From positions 2,019,476 through 2,083,475 of the forward strand of contig JADCRB010000162.1 of assembly GCA_021464245.1 (NCBI GenBank): DNA of 64,000 nucleotides, read 5' to 3'. The DNA comes from Carallia brachiata (Eukaryota > Streptophyta > Magnoliopsida > Malpighiales > Rhizophoraceae). Under the pieces are notes generated by a model. The model was not told where the DNA came from. It searched no databases and worked only from the letters and a program-made list of their open reading frames with translations. A program made the translations under genes and the position numbers. Positions 31,813 through 48,573 of the stretch are shown here, one piece after another. Position 1 is the stretch's first letter; each line of letters begins with the position of its first letter.

Positions 31813-32497
31813 TTAGTACTTGGGAGGTGGAGGAGAGTTATAGTAGTATTCGTGTAGTGGTGGTGAGGGAGATGGGGGTGGTGGAGATATGTAGTAGTAA
31901 GGAGGTGGAGGAGATGGGGAAGGTGGTGGTGGAGACTTGGAGATATAGGGAGGAGGCCGGGATGGAGACGGTGGAGGTGGAGACTTGTAGACGTAAGGAG
32001 GGAGGTGGTGCAGGTGATGGAGGAGGCGGTGACTTATATACATAGGGTGGTGGTGGCGAAGGTGATGGAGGTGGTGGTGACTGGTAAGCATAGGGAGGTG
32101 GTGGTGAAGGTGATGGAGGTGGTGGGGAGGGAGATGGTGGAGGGGGAGACTTGTAGACATAGAGGGGAGGAGGTGAAGGTGATGGGGGTGGTGTTGACTT
32201 ATAAACGTACGGAGGTGGTGGTGAAGTTGATGGAGGAGGCGAAAACTTGTAGATGTATGGAGGAGGTGGAGCCTTGTAGACATAAGGCGTAGGGGGTGGG
32301 GATATGTAAACATATGGAGAAGGCGGCGATGGTGACGGTGGTGGAGGAGACTTGTAATAATATAGAGGAGGCGGCGAGTAGTATTCGTGCACATTGTTCT
32401 TTTTGCCATCAACATCGGCAGCTACAATAGTAGCCAAGAAGCACAATGCGATGGCAAGTGCTATGTGCTGCCAAATATTGGCCATTTTTGGGGACAT
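31813..32497 (-). CDS. Short extensin-like HRGP with one frameshift
   Basis: Signal peptide ANIWQHIALAIALCFLATIV; the ATG at 32485 (MANIW) is more typical than the one at 32497 (MSPKM). Then HEYYSPPPLYYYKSPPPPSP and SPPPP/YVYK repeats follow. The HRGP frame is lost at about 32000-32005 (GGAGGGAGGTGG, one surplus base or two missing). It resumes in another frame as YVYKSPPPPSPSRPPP and runs to the natural end NSPPPPKY with stop at 31813. The total is one base more than a multiple of three. If the indel is not real, the protein has about 227 residues from 32497. A structural cell-wall role is inferred from family. Confidence 0.8.
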
Positions 32498-34287
32498 TGG
32501 TTACTCTCCCAACTCTTGCTTTTGGGACTTGTTTCAATGCTTTCTAAATAAGAGAAGCAAAGAAGAGTTGGATTATGGACCCATGCCTCCAGAGCCTGCA
32601 GTTTATATGGAGGATCTCCCTCCCGTGGCTCTCCTTGCAGGCAGGTAACAAAATTTTTTTTTGTTTGTCCCCTTTTTTTTTTGGAAAAAGTTAGAATTTT
32701 GGATAAAAAGTGTCTGAAGAAAACGCTCGAATGTAACTGATTAGATTTAATGTGTAACCAATTAAATTCAGTGTGTAAAGAAATAATAATAATTTTTCTT
32801 TTTTTTAGTTGCACTTAAAATCAAAATAGTTGTAAACTGTATTCAATCAATTACATTTGACACTTTCTTGAACAACTTTTTATCCGAATTGTAACAGTGC
32901 CCTTTGTTTTTTTAATAAGTTTCAATGCATCTACCATAGCAAACTCAGAATAAACCATCATATTCTCTTCTGTTCATACGCTAAGTCTAAGATATGGTCA
33001 GTCGGATTCCACAAACTTCTGTCTATAATGACTCTCTTCCGAACACACTTACAATTGCGTTGAAATAGTCATACCAGCAAATTATTATTATTATTTTATA
33101 ATTATTATTATTTTGGGTGAACAAGGTTATGCCCAAAATTAAGAAACTACATTTTTATGAAATGAAACTCCAACCATATGGTTGTTGAGAATTCGGTGTA
33201 GATTTGTAGAAGACTGTCTAAGCACAGTTAATACCAAATTCTGAGTAAGAGTATAAGACGTTATATCCAGGGTGGTACATGACAGACAAACCAATGATCT
33301 AATTAGAAAATGCAATCGACATCCAAATCTTAATTTGGATGCAACACTCCACTTGTAATTTAGCAGGAGACAATCAAGGAGTAAATATAAATAAATGTAA
33401 CCTTTTAGCACTTGATGGGGCCTTATTGCCCGTCTGATCAAAGAAATTTTGAACCCCTAATTGTGCGTACCTCGGAGCACATATGTTCAATCACTAAATC
33501 AGGTAGCAATCAGATTCTGGAAAAATTGACTTTTAATTAACCCATGCTAGCACAGCTGTGTTCAACTTGTGAATACCTAACCAAGAAATTTTGGTTTCTG
33601 TGTCTACGCTATTGCGTTATTAATTAAGTCATTAACCAATAATTGATGCTCTAATTGATAGCAAATACTAATTTTTTGGTCAACTCATATTCATCTTTAG
33701 AATAATGGTAAAAAATTCTAAAAGTCTTATCATAAAATATTTTAAAATGTTTAATTATAAAAAATATCAACTTAATTTTTTTTTTAGCTTAACGACATTA
33801 AAAAAATAAATAATTTTTTTTTATTATTATATATTTTAGAATGTTTAATAATACAATTTTTAAGACACTTATCATTACTCTTTTTTATTTTTTTTATTTT
33901 TATGACTATATAATCATAGGTGACTCTTTCCTACAGTTCCTACAATTCCCTGCATCACAATTCGATTGTATGTTATTAACATATACAGAAGTACGCTTTC
34001 TATGGTTAGTGAAAAACAAAATGAGGCAAACTCCAGTGCCAATTACGTGACACGAACCAAACACCGCCCAAAATTAAGTAAATTGTCAATGACTACAATA
34101 ATGTTTTGTGTTGCAGTAACCATTTTCATCTTCTATCATTCTGCATACCATCCAGACATATTTTACAATTACCAGTTTCCATGTAATATAACAACAAACG
34201 TGGGCTAAAATCCCACGAAGCATGTACACAATGGCATTGATCATGAAATGCCAAACACAGAGTAGATGTATAATTGTGTGCGGCACA
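32498..34287. other. Intergenic: HRGP promoter side and XDH 3' flank
   Basis: A TATA-like word on the minus strand (CCATATAAACTG, near 32600) could serve the HRGP gene. The remainder is AT-rich, with ATT repeats near 33080-33115 and no recognised gene. The left flank of the XDH stop (34288) probably holds its 3' UTR. Confidence 0.5.
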
Positions 34288-37200
34288 TCAGACACTAATC
34301 TTAGGCCGGTAATCAGTGCTTATTAATGGAGTTATAAATTCATCTAAACAAGCCATCCGGATTCGTTCAGGGGTCGCTGGACTATCGAGAGGAAACCACT
34401 CGTGATCTCCAGTTTCTGCTCTGGCAGCTGCTATAGCATCTTTGATCGCGAAAAAGACAGCTGAAGCCAGGAAAAATGGAGGCTCGCCAACAGCTTTTGA
34501 TGAATGAACGGCTGTTACGTTTGGATGACCCTGTCAATTGCCAAATAAACAGTTCGCCCACTTTCAATCGCATTGAAAAGCAAATTTCATTTTGTCAGGA
34601 CCATCTATCCTGAGCAGGTTGCTTTGACCAAGCAAAGAGACTTAAATGTTCTTCAGTCCAACAAAAAACAAACTGTTGTTTTCTGGTTCCAGATAGACAT
34701 GCCTCTTCAATGCATTACCATATGGAGGAATCAGAAGAGAATACACTGAAACTGGCAGGGAGGGGGTATTGGGGGGACAATGATAGACTAATAGTTCATT
34801 TCCCATGCATTTAGCAGGAGTTCATAATGTATACCTTTAGAAGTGAGACATGGAATTTGAATGGGACATCATTCAGGGATGGAATCTTGTAACTTCCAGG
34901 CCCACATGTGTACAGGCAGCCAGGTGGGATCCACTTATGAGCTGCATCTCCCCACTTAACTTCTTCCAGGGCTATCCACCCCAAACCTTGTATAAAGGCC
35001 CCTTCAATCTGACAAATTAGACAGAAGTATATAATCCGAGTCAAAAAGGAAATGGAATGTATTTCAGAACATCGTGAATTTCTTGATTTCTGTTGCAAAA
35101 GGCCTATTCAGATGATGCATAAACTTGCAGCGGAGGAAGTTAACGGCAATATAAGATATAACTTGTCATGATGGATGAAGTTTTGTATGACAAGAGGAAG
35201 GAAGGAGGAATGAAGTTAGAATGACGGCACCTGTCCGACATCAATGGCTGGATTGAGTGAATACCCAAGATCCAGAATAATATTTGCTGTCCTAGTGTGG
35301 AAATCTCCAGTTAAGGTGTCAATTTCAACCTCAGTAAAAAGCAGCCCCATAGGTGAAGTACCTAAATGGGTTTCCTTTACCAGTGATCCAATCAAATCCG
35401 ATCTCAGGTGTAATGTAAAATCCATGAGCAGAAAGGTCTATCCGCTGTGCATAGCATGCCCCAGCCAGCTACAAAAATCATAAATACAAAATAAATTTGT
35501 AGCCTTAACTGGAGTGGAGGCACAAACTCACTATTCACAGAAATTATTCAAGGGATGACGAATCTAAATGCTGCAATATATTGTAGTATTTCACTATTTT
35601 GACCAGAAAATATAAAACACCGAGTTTCGCTCTAAAAATTACAAAATGCACGTCATGGAGCAGGAAAACCAGGATACCTCAGCAAAGGAGCTGAAATTAT
35701 GTTTAGAGGCAACAGGTTCCATCCGTGCCTTTATCTGTTTGCAGGCATCCAACACTGCTGCTCCATACATGTCAGAGCTTGCAGAAGCTGCTGTTGGCGA
35801 TGCATTAGGTACCTACTTTGGCAGGAAAATGGGAAGGATAATATCAACAATCTAAGCTTTTCAACTGTTAACATGTGCGATAAATTAAATTGATAATCCT
35901 AATCAACCTTCCTAACAACTCAACACCCCACCCCCCAAAAAAACAAAAAAAATACACAGGGCCGTAGGACAGGCCATAACATCAATTTCTGGGTTGCAAT
36001 ATAGATTTAATACCTTGTCAGTACTTGTGTCTGATATAAACACCGAACTGAGGGGGATGTTGAAAGCAGAAGCAGCAACTTGGGCAACTTTTGTATGTAA
36101 TCCTTGACCCATCTCAACACCTCCATGTGTAACCAACACAGTCCCATCTGTATAGACATGAACAAGTGCACCTGCCTAAATGCATTAAAAAAGGTATGCA
36201 AATCATCACAATCAGCAGATATACATGGGATTAAAACATTTTGACGAGAAAAATATTAAGCCCAATATTGAGCCAACTTCAGCCATGTAATTTGGGAATA
36301 CCTGGTTCATCATCTTTGTGGTAAAAGATATGCCAAATTTTGTTGGGACCATAGCAACTCCACGCTTCTTCCACCGATTGTGAAGATTAAAGTGATTACT
36401 TTCTTCACGAGCCTTCAAAAAATCACAAGACAACTTCAATTCCTTCCAGAGCTTGGACAGTGTACAAAATTGGAGTTGTTGACCATAATGCAATATTGAT
36501 CCTTCACCTTGAAAATTTATTTCCTGCAAAAATTGAAATTGAAGGAAGGGCATAACAATGCATAATGAGGACAGAGGATATAAAATGTGTAGCACAAAAA
36601 AGCCTTCCACGATGACATTAACCTACCTTTATCTCTTCTGGGCTTTTGTTAAGTTCTACGGCAATTCTTTGAATCCAATTCTCAGCTATAAGCATACCTT
36701 GAGGACCCCCAAATCCACGGAATGCTGTGTGACTGGGGAAGTTTGTAAAGCAAACGCTTCCCAGAATCCTCACATTCGGCATCTCATAGACATTGTCAGA
36801 GTGAAACATCGCACGTTCAAGGACAGCCAGAGACAGGTCTAGAGAATTTCCAGCATTATTGTATATTTCAAGATCCAGTGCAAGCACTTTACCCTCATTT
36901 GTGAATCCAACCTAAATGGAGCAAGTTTCTTCTGTGAGTTCTTTGTTAGATTCAACTCCAATGAAGCAACAAGGAACTTGAATTGTCTCACAACAGGAAT
37001 GCAACAATATTACAATATCTGCAAACTTCCATGAAGCAGAATTATGATAAGGGTATAGTAGATTTTTTATTAGCAAGCAATCTTGCTCTCAATCGTCAAA
37101 ACAAAGAGAAGAACTGCCGGGTGGAAGCCCTCTATGAATCCTATGATCACACTCCTTTCATACAACATCATCTACCTCGCTGGATAAAAACAAAAAATTA

Positions 37201-40200
37201 TACAACTCTCTTTCCCTCCTTTCTACGTGCTCTGTATTTAATAAATGGTTTTTGATGCTCGGAAAATTGCTGTACACATCCTGGCAGTAAAGCATGGATT
37301 TGCGAATTCGCAGATTGTAAAACAAAATGACAACATGAATATCCAAGAAAGATTCCAAATCCTATAATTCAAGCATCTCTAATGTTCGTTTCGTTGGAAA
37401 GCAGATAGATAATTCAGGAACCACAAGGTCACCAGAAAGTAAGAAAATGGTGATTTATGGAATTTCTCAATAAATATACATGAACTGCTATCACAAAACA
37501 CTCTTGTAGTTTACAGAGCAAACTTCAGAACATATTCATAATATAAAAACGTGCCATAAAAATGCTTAAGAAACCATGGTACCTTGTATTTCCCAAGAAA
37601 GCTGTGGCGCTGGCCAGTTATCATCATGTCTACATCTCTGTCCAATGTGATTTTCACAGCCTTATTCAATAGATATGATGGGACAGAGGCTGCCGCAGCA
37701 ATGAAAGCTGATCTTGTCTCCTTTCCACCAAATCCACCACCAAGTCGTTTTGTTTTGCAAACTACTTTCGACATTGGGAGACCAAGAACATGAGCCACAT
37801 ACTTCTGGTGCTTTTGAGGAGCCTGCACTGTTTCTGTGTTAGGCACAGTTATAAATACAATTACAGTGAGAATGCTTTCTAGCTAATCCTAGTTCAACTA
37901 TCTTAAAGTCAAAGTTAAAATCACCAACAGCAGAGACCAAAATGCAGAGCACCACAGAGAACAATAGTCTAACTACCATCAGCCGTAGCTCCCTATTTGA
38001 ACCCACACCTCTAGGCTTCCCTAGTTTGAGTCCAGCTTAATTACTCACATTTTAAATTTTTTCTTAAATAATAGTCATTTTACTCCACTTGTCTCGGAAA
38101 CAAATAACTTACTTGGGTGGATGAAATCATATGCACTTCATTGCCTGTATCCATTGGCCAAACTAAGCTGCTTTGCGGTTCCAAGTAAAAGTGCTCCTGA
38201 CCACCTACTTGAACTTCCCCTTTTATGACCCTATCGCACTGACCTGACTGAAAACATATGTCCACGTCACCCTTTCTCAAACACTTCTCCGTATTAGGGT
38301 GGAAGCTTTTAGCATTAATGGCTTCCTGTATTGACAATATTGCTGGGAGCTCTTCATAATTAACATGAACTCTTCTTGCTGCTAGTTTGGCATTTTCGTG
38401 TGTATCAGCAACAACCACTCCTATAACCTGCAGATAGCGTACACATGTTTGTGTGGATTAGAGAACAGATAAGGAAATAGCTTACATTTTTTGGAAAGAT
38501 GCTTTATTACCTGACCCACACAAGTGACAATCTTTGAAGCAAATAGCTCCTCATCATCAATCACGGGTCCAATGTGATTATCACCAGGCACATCTTTTGC
38601 CAAAAATAAGCCTGCAAATCCAGGTGAAGATTTGGCTCTTGAATCATCAATTGAAACTATTCGCGCATGAGGTTTTGTGCTCAATACCAAGGCAGCATGC
38701 AATCCATTAGAAGGCATTGGTGTGTCATCAGCATATTCTGCCTCCCCTGTAACCTAATGGAATTTACACATTTCACGAGCCACTAATTAATAGACAAGAA
38801 GGGAATAACAGTACCTATAGAAAATGATAACGAGTAAATTACAAAATCAGCATTATTAAAGAGATCATTCAGTTGCATATCCAGCCATGTGAAGTGCTCA
38901 AGTGATAATAGGAACAACAATATCAAGGAATCATCCCATCATAATCACATTGTACCTACTTCATGCAACAAGAATAATAACAAAACCCAGCAAGCGCTGG
39001 TGCAGATGGTAGGGGTCCGTCACCGCTTAACCAGAGTCTTGAGTTCGACTCTCTGGAATGCAGTTGCGTTAAATACTTGCTGTGAGACCTTTACCACCCT
39101 TTGAGGTCCTAACGGGTCGGTCCAGATTAGTCAGCCCATCGGGCTGGACACTGGACGGTCTCAGACAAAAAAAAAGAATAATAACAAAAATATATTAAAC
39201 AAATGAAGAATTATTAAGCTTGGCTGAACCAAAATTCCCATGACACCTCATCCAGGACACCAACAGAAAGAAGCAAATAGAGACAATTTAACAATGGACC
39301 AGTGGTCAAGCATATGCATGCACAAAAAGACAAACTTTACTTAGAAACTAGTATTCCAGACGGCCTTATTTCTTTCCAGCTTACCAATTACAATGGTGTT
39401 TAAAGTGAAGAAAAAACATTTTTCTTCTTCACACGTGTGCATATCTAGAAAAGGATGCTCAATATCTACTGCTTAGCAAAGATATGATTATGCTGCCAAT
39501 AGGCATCTTGTTCATCTCATTTACCAACCTGAAGTCTTGCTGAAAGATGAACTTCAGGAGAGCCAACAGATGTCCCGTGTTTTCTAATTTCGTAGTCTTG
39601 ACTTCCCATAACTGGTGGGCGAAGGGATTGTTGTACAGCCGATAAATGGCATGATGGTATACCATCCCCAAAGGAACCCCTCCAATTGATCTGATGTGAA
39701 ACCCACAGGAAAAATTTGAAGAGGAAACTAAGAGTCAAAGATTTGCGAAACTCCACCATACCACCGGGAGCATTTTCATTAAGCAAAATATCTGTCTCAA
39801 GGACTTTCAAAGCACCCTGAAAAAGCTCCCGATTCCAATACTTCCCCCTGAGAAATTCTTTTGTTTTTGTAGCAGAAAACGAAAGAGGAGCCACCCCTCC
39901 ATAAACAATTGATGCATCTGAAACTAACCACTCTTCACCATCTTCCTTTAGACAGACACGCATCCCAGCATTCACAAGTGCAATATCATCCTCCCTTCGG
40001 TGAGACTGCTTAAATTCTTTCACATATTCAAAAGGCCTGGTCCATGACAAGAATATAGAGAGCAAGATTTCACCACTAGCAAGATCCACCTTTCGATAAC
40101 CGAGGAAAAAATTTTCAGCCAGAGTTGTTCTAATGTTGCCCTTGCAGTCAATGATAATGAACTTTGCCCTTGCAGCCATCCAGAGAGGGTTCAAGTCTGA

Positions 40201-43014
40201 TATTGGACTGGCTGTACATATATTCCCTCCAACAGAAGCAACATTTTTTATTTGAGTCCCAGCAAACCACCGTAACTGTTCAATAAAGGCCTTACAAGAT
40301 GATGTTTCATGAGCAGCTTGCTCATGCACAACCTTTCTAAACATTTGTAGAAGTTCAGTCAGTCTCACTGCAGCACCTATTTCTAAGCCATCATCCTTGA
40401 CACTCAAGATATTGAGTTCAGGTACAAGTGCAACAGAGATCAAGACCTGATACTGCATCCTCTTCAATCTCGTCTCTATTCCAACCTCAGTATTACCTAT
40501 CAACAATTTTGCATCTGAGTATTTTGCTTTTAACTCCAACAACTGTTTAAGTGTTAAGGGTCTATACCATTTAAGTCCACCAAATCCACTCAAGCTTAAG
40601 GGGGTTAATTTCCTCAATAGCAGCTCAGGGGGAAAAATAAACTCTTTGTCTCTATACGTGCTCCCATCCACCACACTATAAGAGATGGGTTCATACCTAG
40701 TTCCACAAGCTTTTTTAGGTTCACAGGTTTCTTCATGGTTTAAAATGTTGGATTTACACGTACAAGATTTACCGGTTGATGGGCACACAGACCCACCTCC
40801 TTCCACTGTTGGCAAAGATGTGCCAGTATATAAAGCATCGTTACTTTTAGCAAATACTCGAAATGCATCAATAATCGGCCGATAACCAGTGCAACGGCAT
40901 AAATTTCCAGCGAGGCATTCTTCAATTTGCTCTTCTGTGGGCGGTGTTGGACTTGACCTCAATAGTGCATAAATTGACATGATAAACCCAGGAGTACAAA
41001 AACCGCACTGAGAACCATGAGAGCTTGCCAGTGATTCCTGCATGGTGTTATGGAAACACAAATATTTATGAAGATCTTATTCCGTAAGATTCTAACCAAC
41101 TGGATGACTAATGCAATTCCAGTGTCATCAAACAACAATAAAGTTGTCTTGTATGACACTTAAAGTTTCATTCATGCAGTTGTGTGGCCAAGGCAAACGT
41201 GTTAGCTTTCATTAACTTCTTGTTAACTATGAAGATGTGGTGTAACTCCGAGAGAACAGACTAAAGATGACAAACTATCTTGTATACGGGCCAGAGGCCA
41301 TGCTTCTGTTATAAATAAGCTCAATATTGTCTTTAAATGGTAATACTCACTGGCCTCAGGCTTCAAACGATCCACACTAATAAAAATACTGAAAATAGTA
41401 TCAGCAAAAGAAGACAATACTATAAATCTGCTACAACATTAGCCAACGTGATTACTTGAATTGGGTGCAAGCCAGTTTTGCGGTTCCCAACTCCTTCCAC
41501 AGTAATTATATGCATCCCTTCCACAGAATACAATGGAGCCAAACATGCATTGAGAGCATAATGCCTGGAAAAAGGTTTTCACGTATATATATCAAGTTGA
41601 TCCTAAAATAGCCAATTGTAAAGGAAATTAGGCTAAAACATTTGTTTTTTTTTTGTTGGGGGGCGGGGGGAAGAGGGGGGGGGGAAGGGAGGGACAGATG
41701 CAGGGCTAGAGACTCACATACATTTCTTCAGCTTCTTATCATATTGAGAAACCATTACAGTGCATGCCCCACAGCCACCTTCACCACAGCCTAGCTTTGT
41801 CCCCGTCAGACCAATTTCTGTTACATGCAAAAAAAAAAAGAAGTGGGGGAATGGGGGATAGAACTAGAATTAGATTATGCAATTAACATATGCATTAGGG
41901 GGTTAAGAGATAGAGAGAGAGAGAGATAAGAAAGTTTTGAAAGAACACATAAGATAGCAATACCAGACAGAATAACAAGTAGAATGTGGATACAACATGT
42001 AAGTTGGAACTAAAAATCTAACTGAAAAAATAGAAAATACAAGAGCATAGCATGGTTTAAAAGTGTATTGCCAATTAGTTTCCGTGAAGCTTCTCACTCT
42101 CAGCAGCCAAAACAGAAGCGTCCACTAATTTAAAATATTAGACGTTATGTAAACCCCGGACGACTTCCTGGAAAAGAAGTTACAGAAGGACTGTACACAA
42201 ACAAACTAATAAGGCAATCATACACATATATAACTGGGTTAAGGCAGCATAAAATCTGAGCAACAATTCAATCTTCCTCCATTTTGATTCTGTATTCTCG
42301 GATAATCACATACGTGAGAGCAATCGACGGACTGATTGACCAAGGTAAAAGCCACCCAACTACCTCTACCTTCTTGTAAGCCAAATATTTGTCTCAAAGG
42401 CAACTCAAATCGCCGGTAGAATGAAAAATAAACAGAAAACCATACACCAATTTTACTCTCTTAAGTTATTCAAAATTCCAAGGTTTCATTCCCATTCTTT
42501 TACTTGCCTAAAATTTTCGAAGAAATGCGATAAACTGAAACCCCTCGTCTTATCATCAGAAACTAGATGAACAAAAAAACTGTGCTAAGCTACAAGTGAA
42601 TCATACCAAATATAAATCAAAATTAACATTGAAAACATTCAACTTTAATCTTTTTCCTTTCCAATAGGTTCCAATCAAAACATGATTCTCCCCAAACGAG
42701 AGTGAAATACAAACAGTAGAAACAAATACTGATGGATTGATAGAATAAAGAATCCATTGCTGAATAGGCGCCAGAGAGCTTGGCCCCAGTAGGTTTTTCC
42801 CGACTCGAACAGATTAGTTAGGTGCCAATCGGACACCGGGCCGAACAACCGCATAAAAGAAAAAGAAAGTACCTCTGAGATACTCGAGAAGAGTCAAATG
42901 GGCCAAGCCATCAGGCAAAACTTTCCGAACACCATTAACGTAAAAGATTGCTTCTTGGGAAGAAGATTCCTCTTCCATCTGTTCCAATTCTCCCTCGTTC
43001 TTCAACGACCCCAT
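34288..43014 (-). CDS. XDH1: Xanthine dehydrogenase, 14 exons, one frameshift in exon 12
   Basis: Exons 5' to 3': 43014-42873, 41817-41718, 41564-41456, 41037-39529, 38753-38511, 38427-38113, 37822-37583, 36911-36627, 36523-36302, 36175-36014, 35812-35678, 35468-35231, 35008-34835, 34530-34288 (TGA). All phases fit except exon 12 (238 nt; 237 expected). There, GCTGCTTTTTACTGAGG has five T where GAAFTEV needs four (35336-35340), which would truncate the protein. Corrected length is about 1,371 residues, the family's usual size. Motifs: two 2Fe-2S sets (C58, C63, C66, C88; C128, C131, C164, C166), FAD-domain NTEVGIE and [15 protein letters not shown], molybdopterin-domain [17 protein letters not shown] and KAVGEPPFF. 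The enzyme oxidises hypoxanthine and xanthine to urate with NAD+ in purine breakdown. MGSLK matches the usual start. Confidence 0.95.
35336..35340 (-). other. Homopolymer +1 site in XDH exon 12
   Basis: AAAAA on the plus strand (TTTTT in the gene). Frame continuity on both sides requires four, so one base is surplus. No other XDH exon departs from frame. Confidence 0.85.
38986..39173 (+). mobile_element. tRNA-derived SINE in XDH intron 4
   Basis: 188 bp, antisense to the gene. It has a box A-like GCTGGTGCAGATGGTAGG, a box B-like GAGTTCGACTC and an A-rich end. It is flanked by the perfect 16-bp repeat AAGAATAATAACAAAA (38970-38985 and 39174-39189). The perfect flanking repeat suggests recent insertion. 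Confidence 0.9.
42768..42866 (+). mobile_element. 5'-truncated SINE fragment in XDH intron 1
   Basis: GGCGCCAGAGAGCTTGGCCC, GACTCGAACAGATTAGT and CGGACACCGGGCCG resemble the 3' part of the SINE at 38986 (CAGATTAGTCAG, GGACACTGGACGG). It ends in an A-rich tract only a few bases from the exon 1 splice donor at 42872. Confidence 0.5.
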
Positions 43015-44907
43015 CTGATTCTGACTTCCTCTGCCAACTTCACCGATCAATCAAACTCCACCAAAACCAACTTAAAAAACCACTGCACGATCCCCTCAAT
43101 CAGACAAATACATGGCAGGTAAAAGGACGGGACATTTATCTGTGCAAAGCACCGGACTTTGGTCCCAAAAAAAAAAAATGCTAAGGAAAAAAGAACTGCA
43201 AGGTCATTCTATTATTTCTTTATTATTATGTTCTGTGTTTTTTTTCTTTCCCATGCAAGCGGAAGGAAAGCTGGAATTGCTAGCTGTGACTTCAAAACAA
43301 TAGAATCTATATATCATTTGTGGGTCTCATTACATATTCATGTTATACGATTATGTACAAACATTTATTTGTATAATTAAATATAATTTGTGTAATTATA
43401 ATTAAAAAATATAAAATAAAAAAATAATAATATTTTTTATATTATTTTTTTATTATAATTATATAAAATATAATTATAATTTCATAAATAACGTCCATCG
43501 ACAAACATATGTCCATCAGCGTCTGTCGATCCACTTTTTCCGATTATTTATCCTAACAAGATAAGATCTGCAGACTGTGGTGATCTCATTTCGTTTTTTT
43601 TTTGACCCAAGTGGTGATCTGACTGCATTCTCCTTCGCTAATGCGTTAGGATATTCTTTTTAATAGAATACATGTGATATAGTACAGATTTAGGGTTGAA
43701 TAATTATCATAATTTTTAATAATAAAATTTTATTTAATTATATTAATATTTAAATAATAAATTTATTTTTTAAAAATAATTAAATGAGATATTAAAATAA
43801 AATTTATTTTAATTTTAATCTTTAATTCTAATAATTGTTATGTCGCAATGAATTTTTTTTCATTATTAAAAAACCAATATGATGAACACACACGTGGAAT
43901 TGGGAGAACCGCGAACCTGGTGGGGCCAGTGAGAGAGAAAAATGCCAAAATGGGCATAAAATAGACAAACACCCAAACAAAAAAAATTACTACGCAGTTT
44001 AAAATATATGGAAAAAAATATATATTTATATAGATATATGGTTAAATAATATTTAAATTAATATATTATATAATAATAAATATATTTTATATTTTTATAA
44101 TAATAAAAAATAATATAAATAAATATTATTATTTTTTAAATTTATATTTTTAATTATAATTATATAAAATATAATTATTATTACATAAATTATGTGCCGT
44201 TTAAATTTCATTTGACTCAGATAATCAGGTCATTAAACATAGCCTGTCACATGTACCAAAAAAACAGAAGAAAAAGTCATATGCCAGCGCTTGGAAGAGA
44301 GACAAATATAGCTTAAAACGTGCGTGGACTGTGAAGAGGCCACTGATCTGCCGTTGTGCGGAGTCTAGTGGGTATGATTTTTTTCTAACTTTGTTTTTTG
44401 GGGTATGATTTTGTTGATGGAAGGATGTCTTTGCAATTGTTGAAACAGTATAACTACCATCATAAATTGCTAAAACAAATGATAAACGCATATGTTTCAC
44501 CTGCGGAGGCAAAACAAAACCCACCCTGAAGAAGAACCAACCCAGCCCAACGAATATATAGAGAAGAATTTAGCTAATAATAATACTTACGGAAAATGAA
44601 AATGTCTGTTTGAAAATAGAGAAGAACGCATATTCATATCGTCCTGTTGTTCGAAGGCCCCCAACTCCCTCCAAGTTGTGGCCTTTGCGCTTTCACTTTC
44701 ACAATCTGAGGAGATATCATAGCTGCCTGCAACTACCCTTCATAATGGGATTACTTGTTATACATTACAGACCTTACTCGGCCAATCCTTAAAGAAGAAA
44801 AAGACAATCTCTTTTGTTTGTTGGCTAGATGGAGCAGAAAATGAGAGTTAATGGCTCCGTGGGTGAGAAGCTGTAGATAATAAACAGACACGGAAGACTG
44901 CCAATTG
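43015..44907. other. Intergenic between XDH and ALDH
   Basis: XDH upstream region. It includes very AT-rich segments at about 43380-43490 and 44030-44190 that share words such as ATAATTATATAAAATATAAT and look like two related AT-rich inverted repeats. No gene recognised. Confidence 0.5.

Positions 44908-48573
<3,666 letters not shown>

Noticed and set aside
33139..33441. 100-residue minus-strand frame
   Set aside because: No domain, no repeat and no neighbours suggesting a gene.
39005..39062. tRNA gene suggested by box A/B-like sequence
   Set aside because: No cloverleaf can be formed over normal tRNA length, and the flanking 16-bp TSD and A tail identify a SINE.
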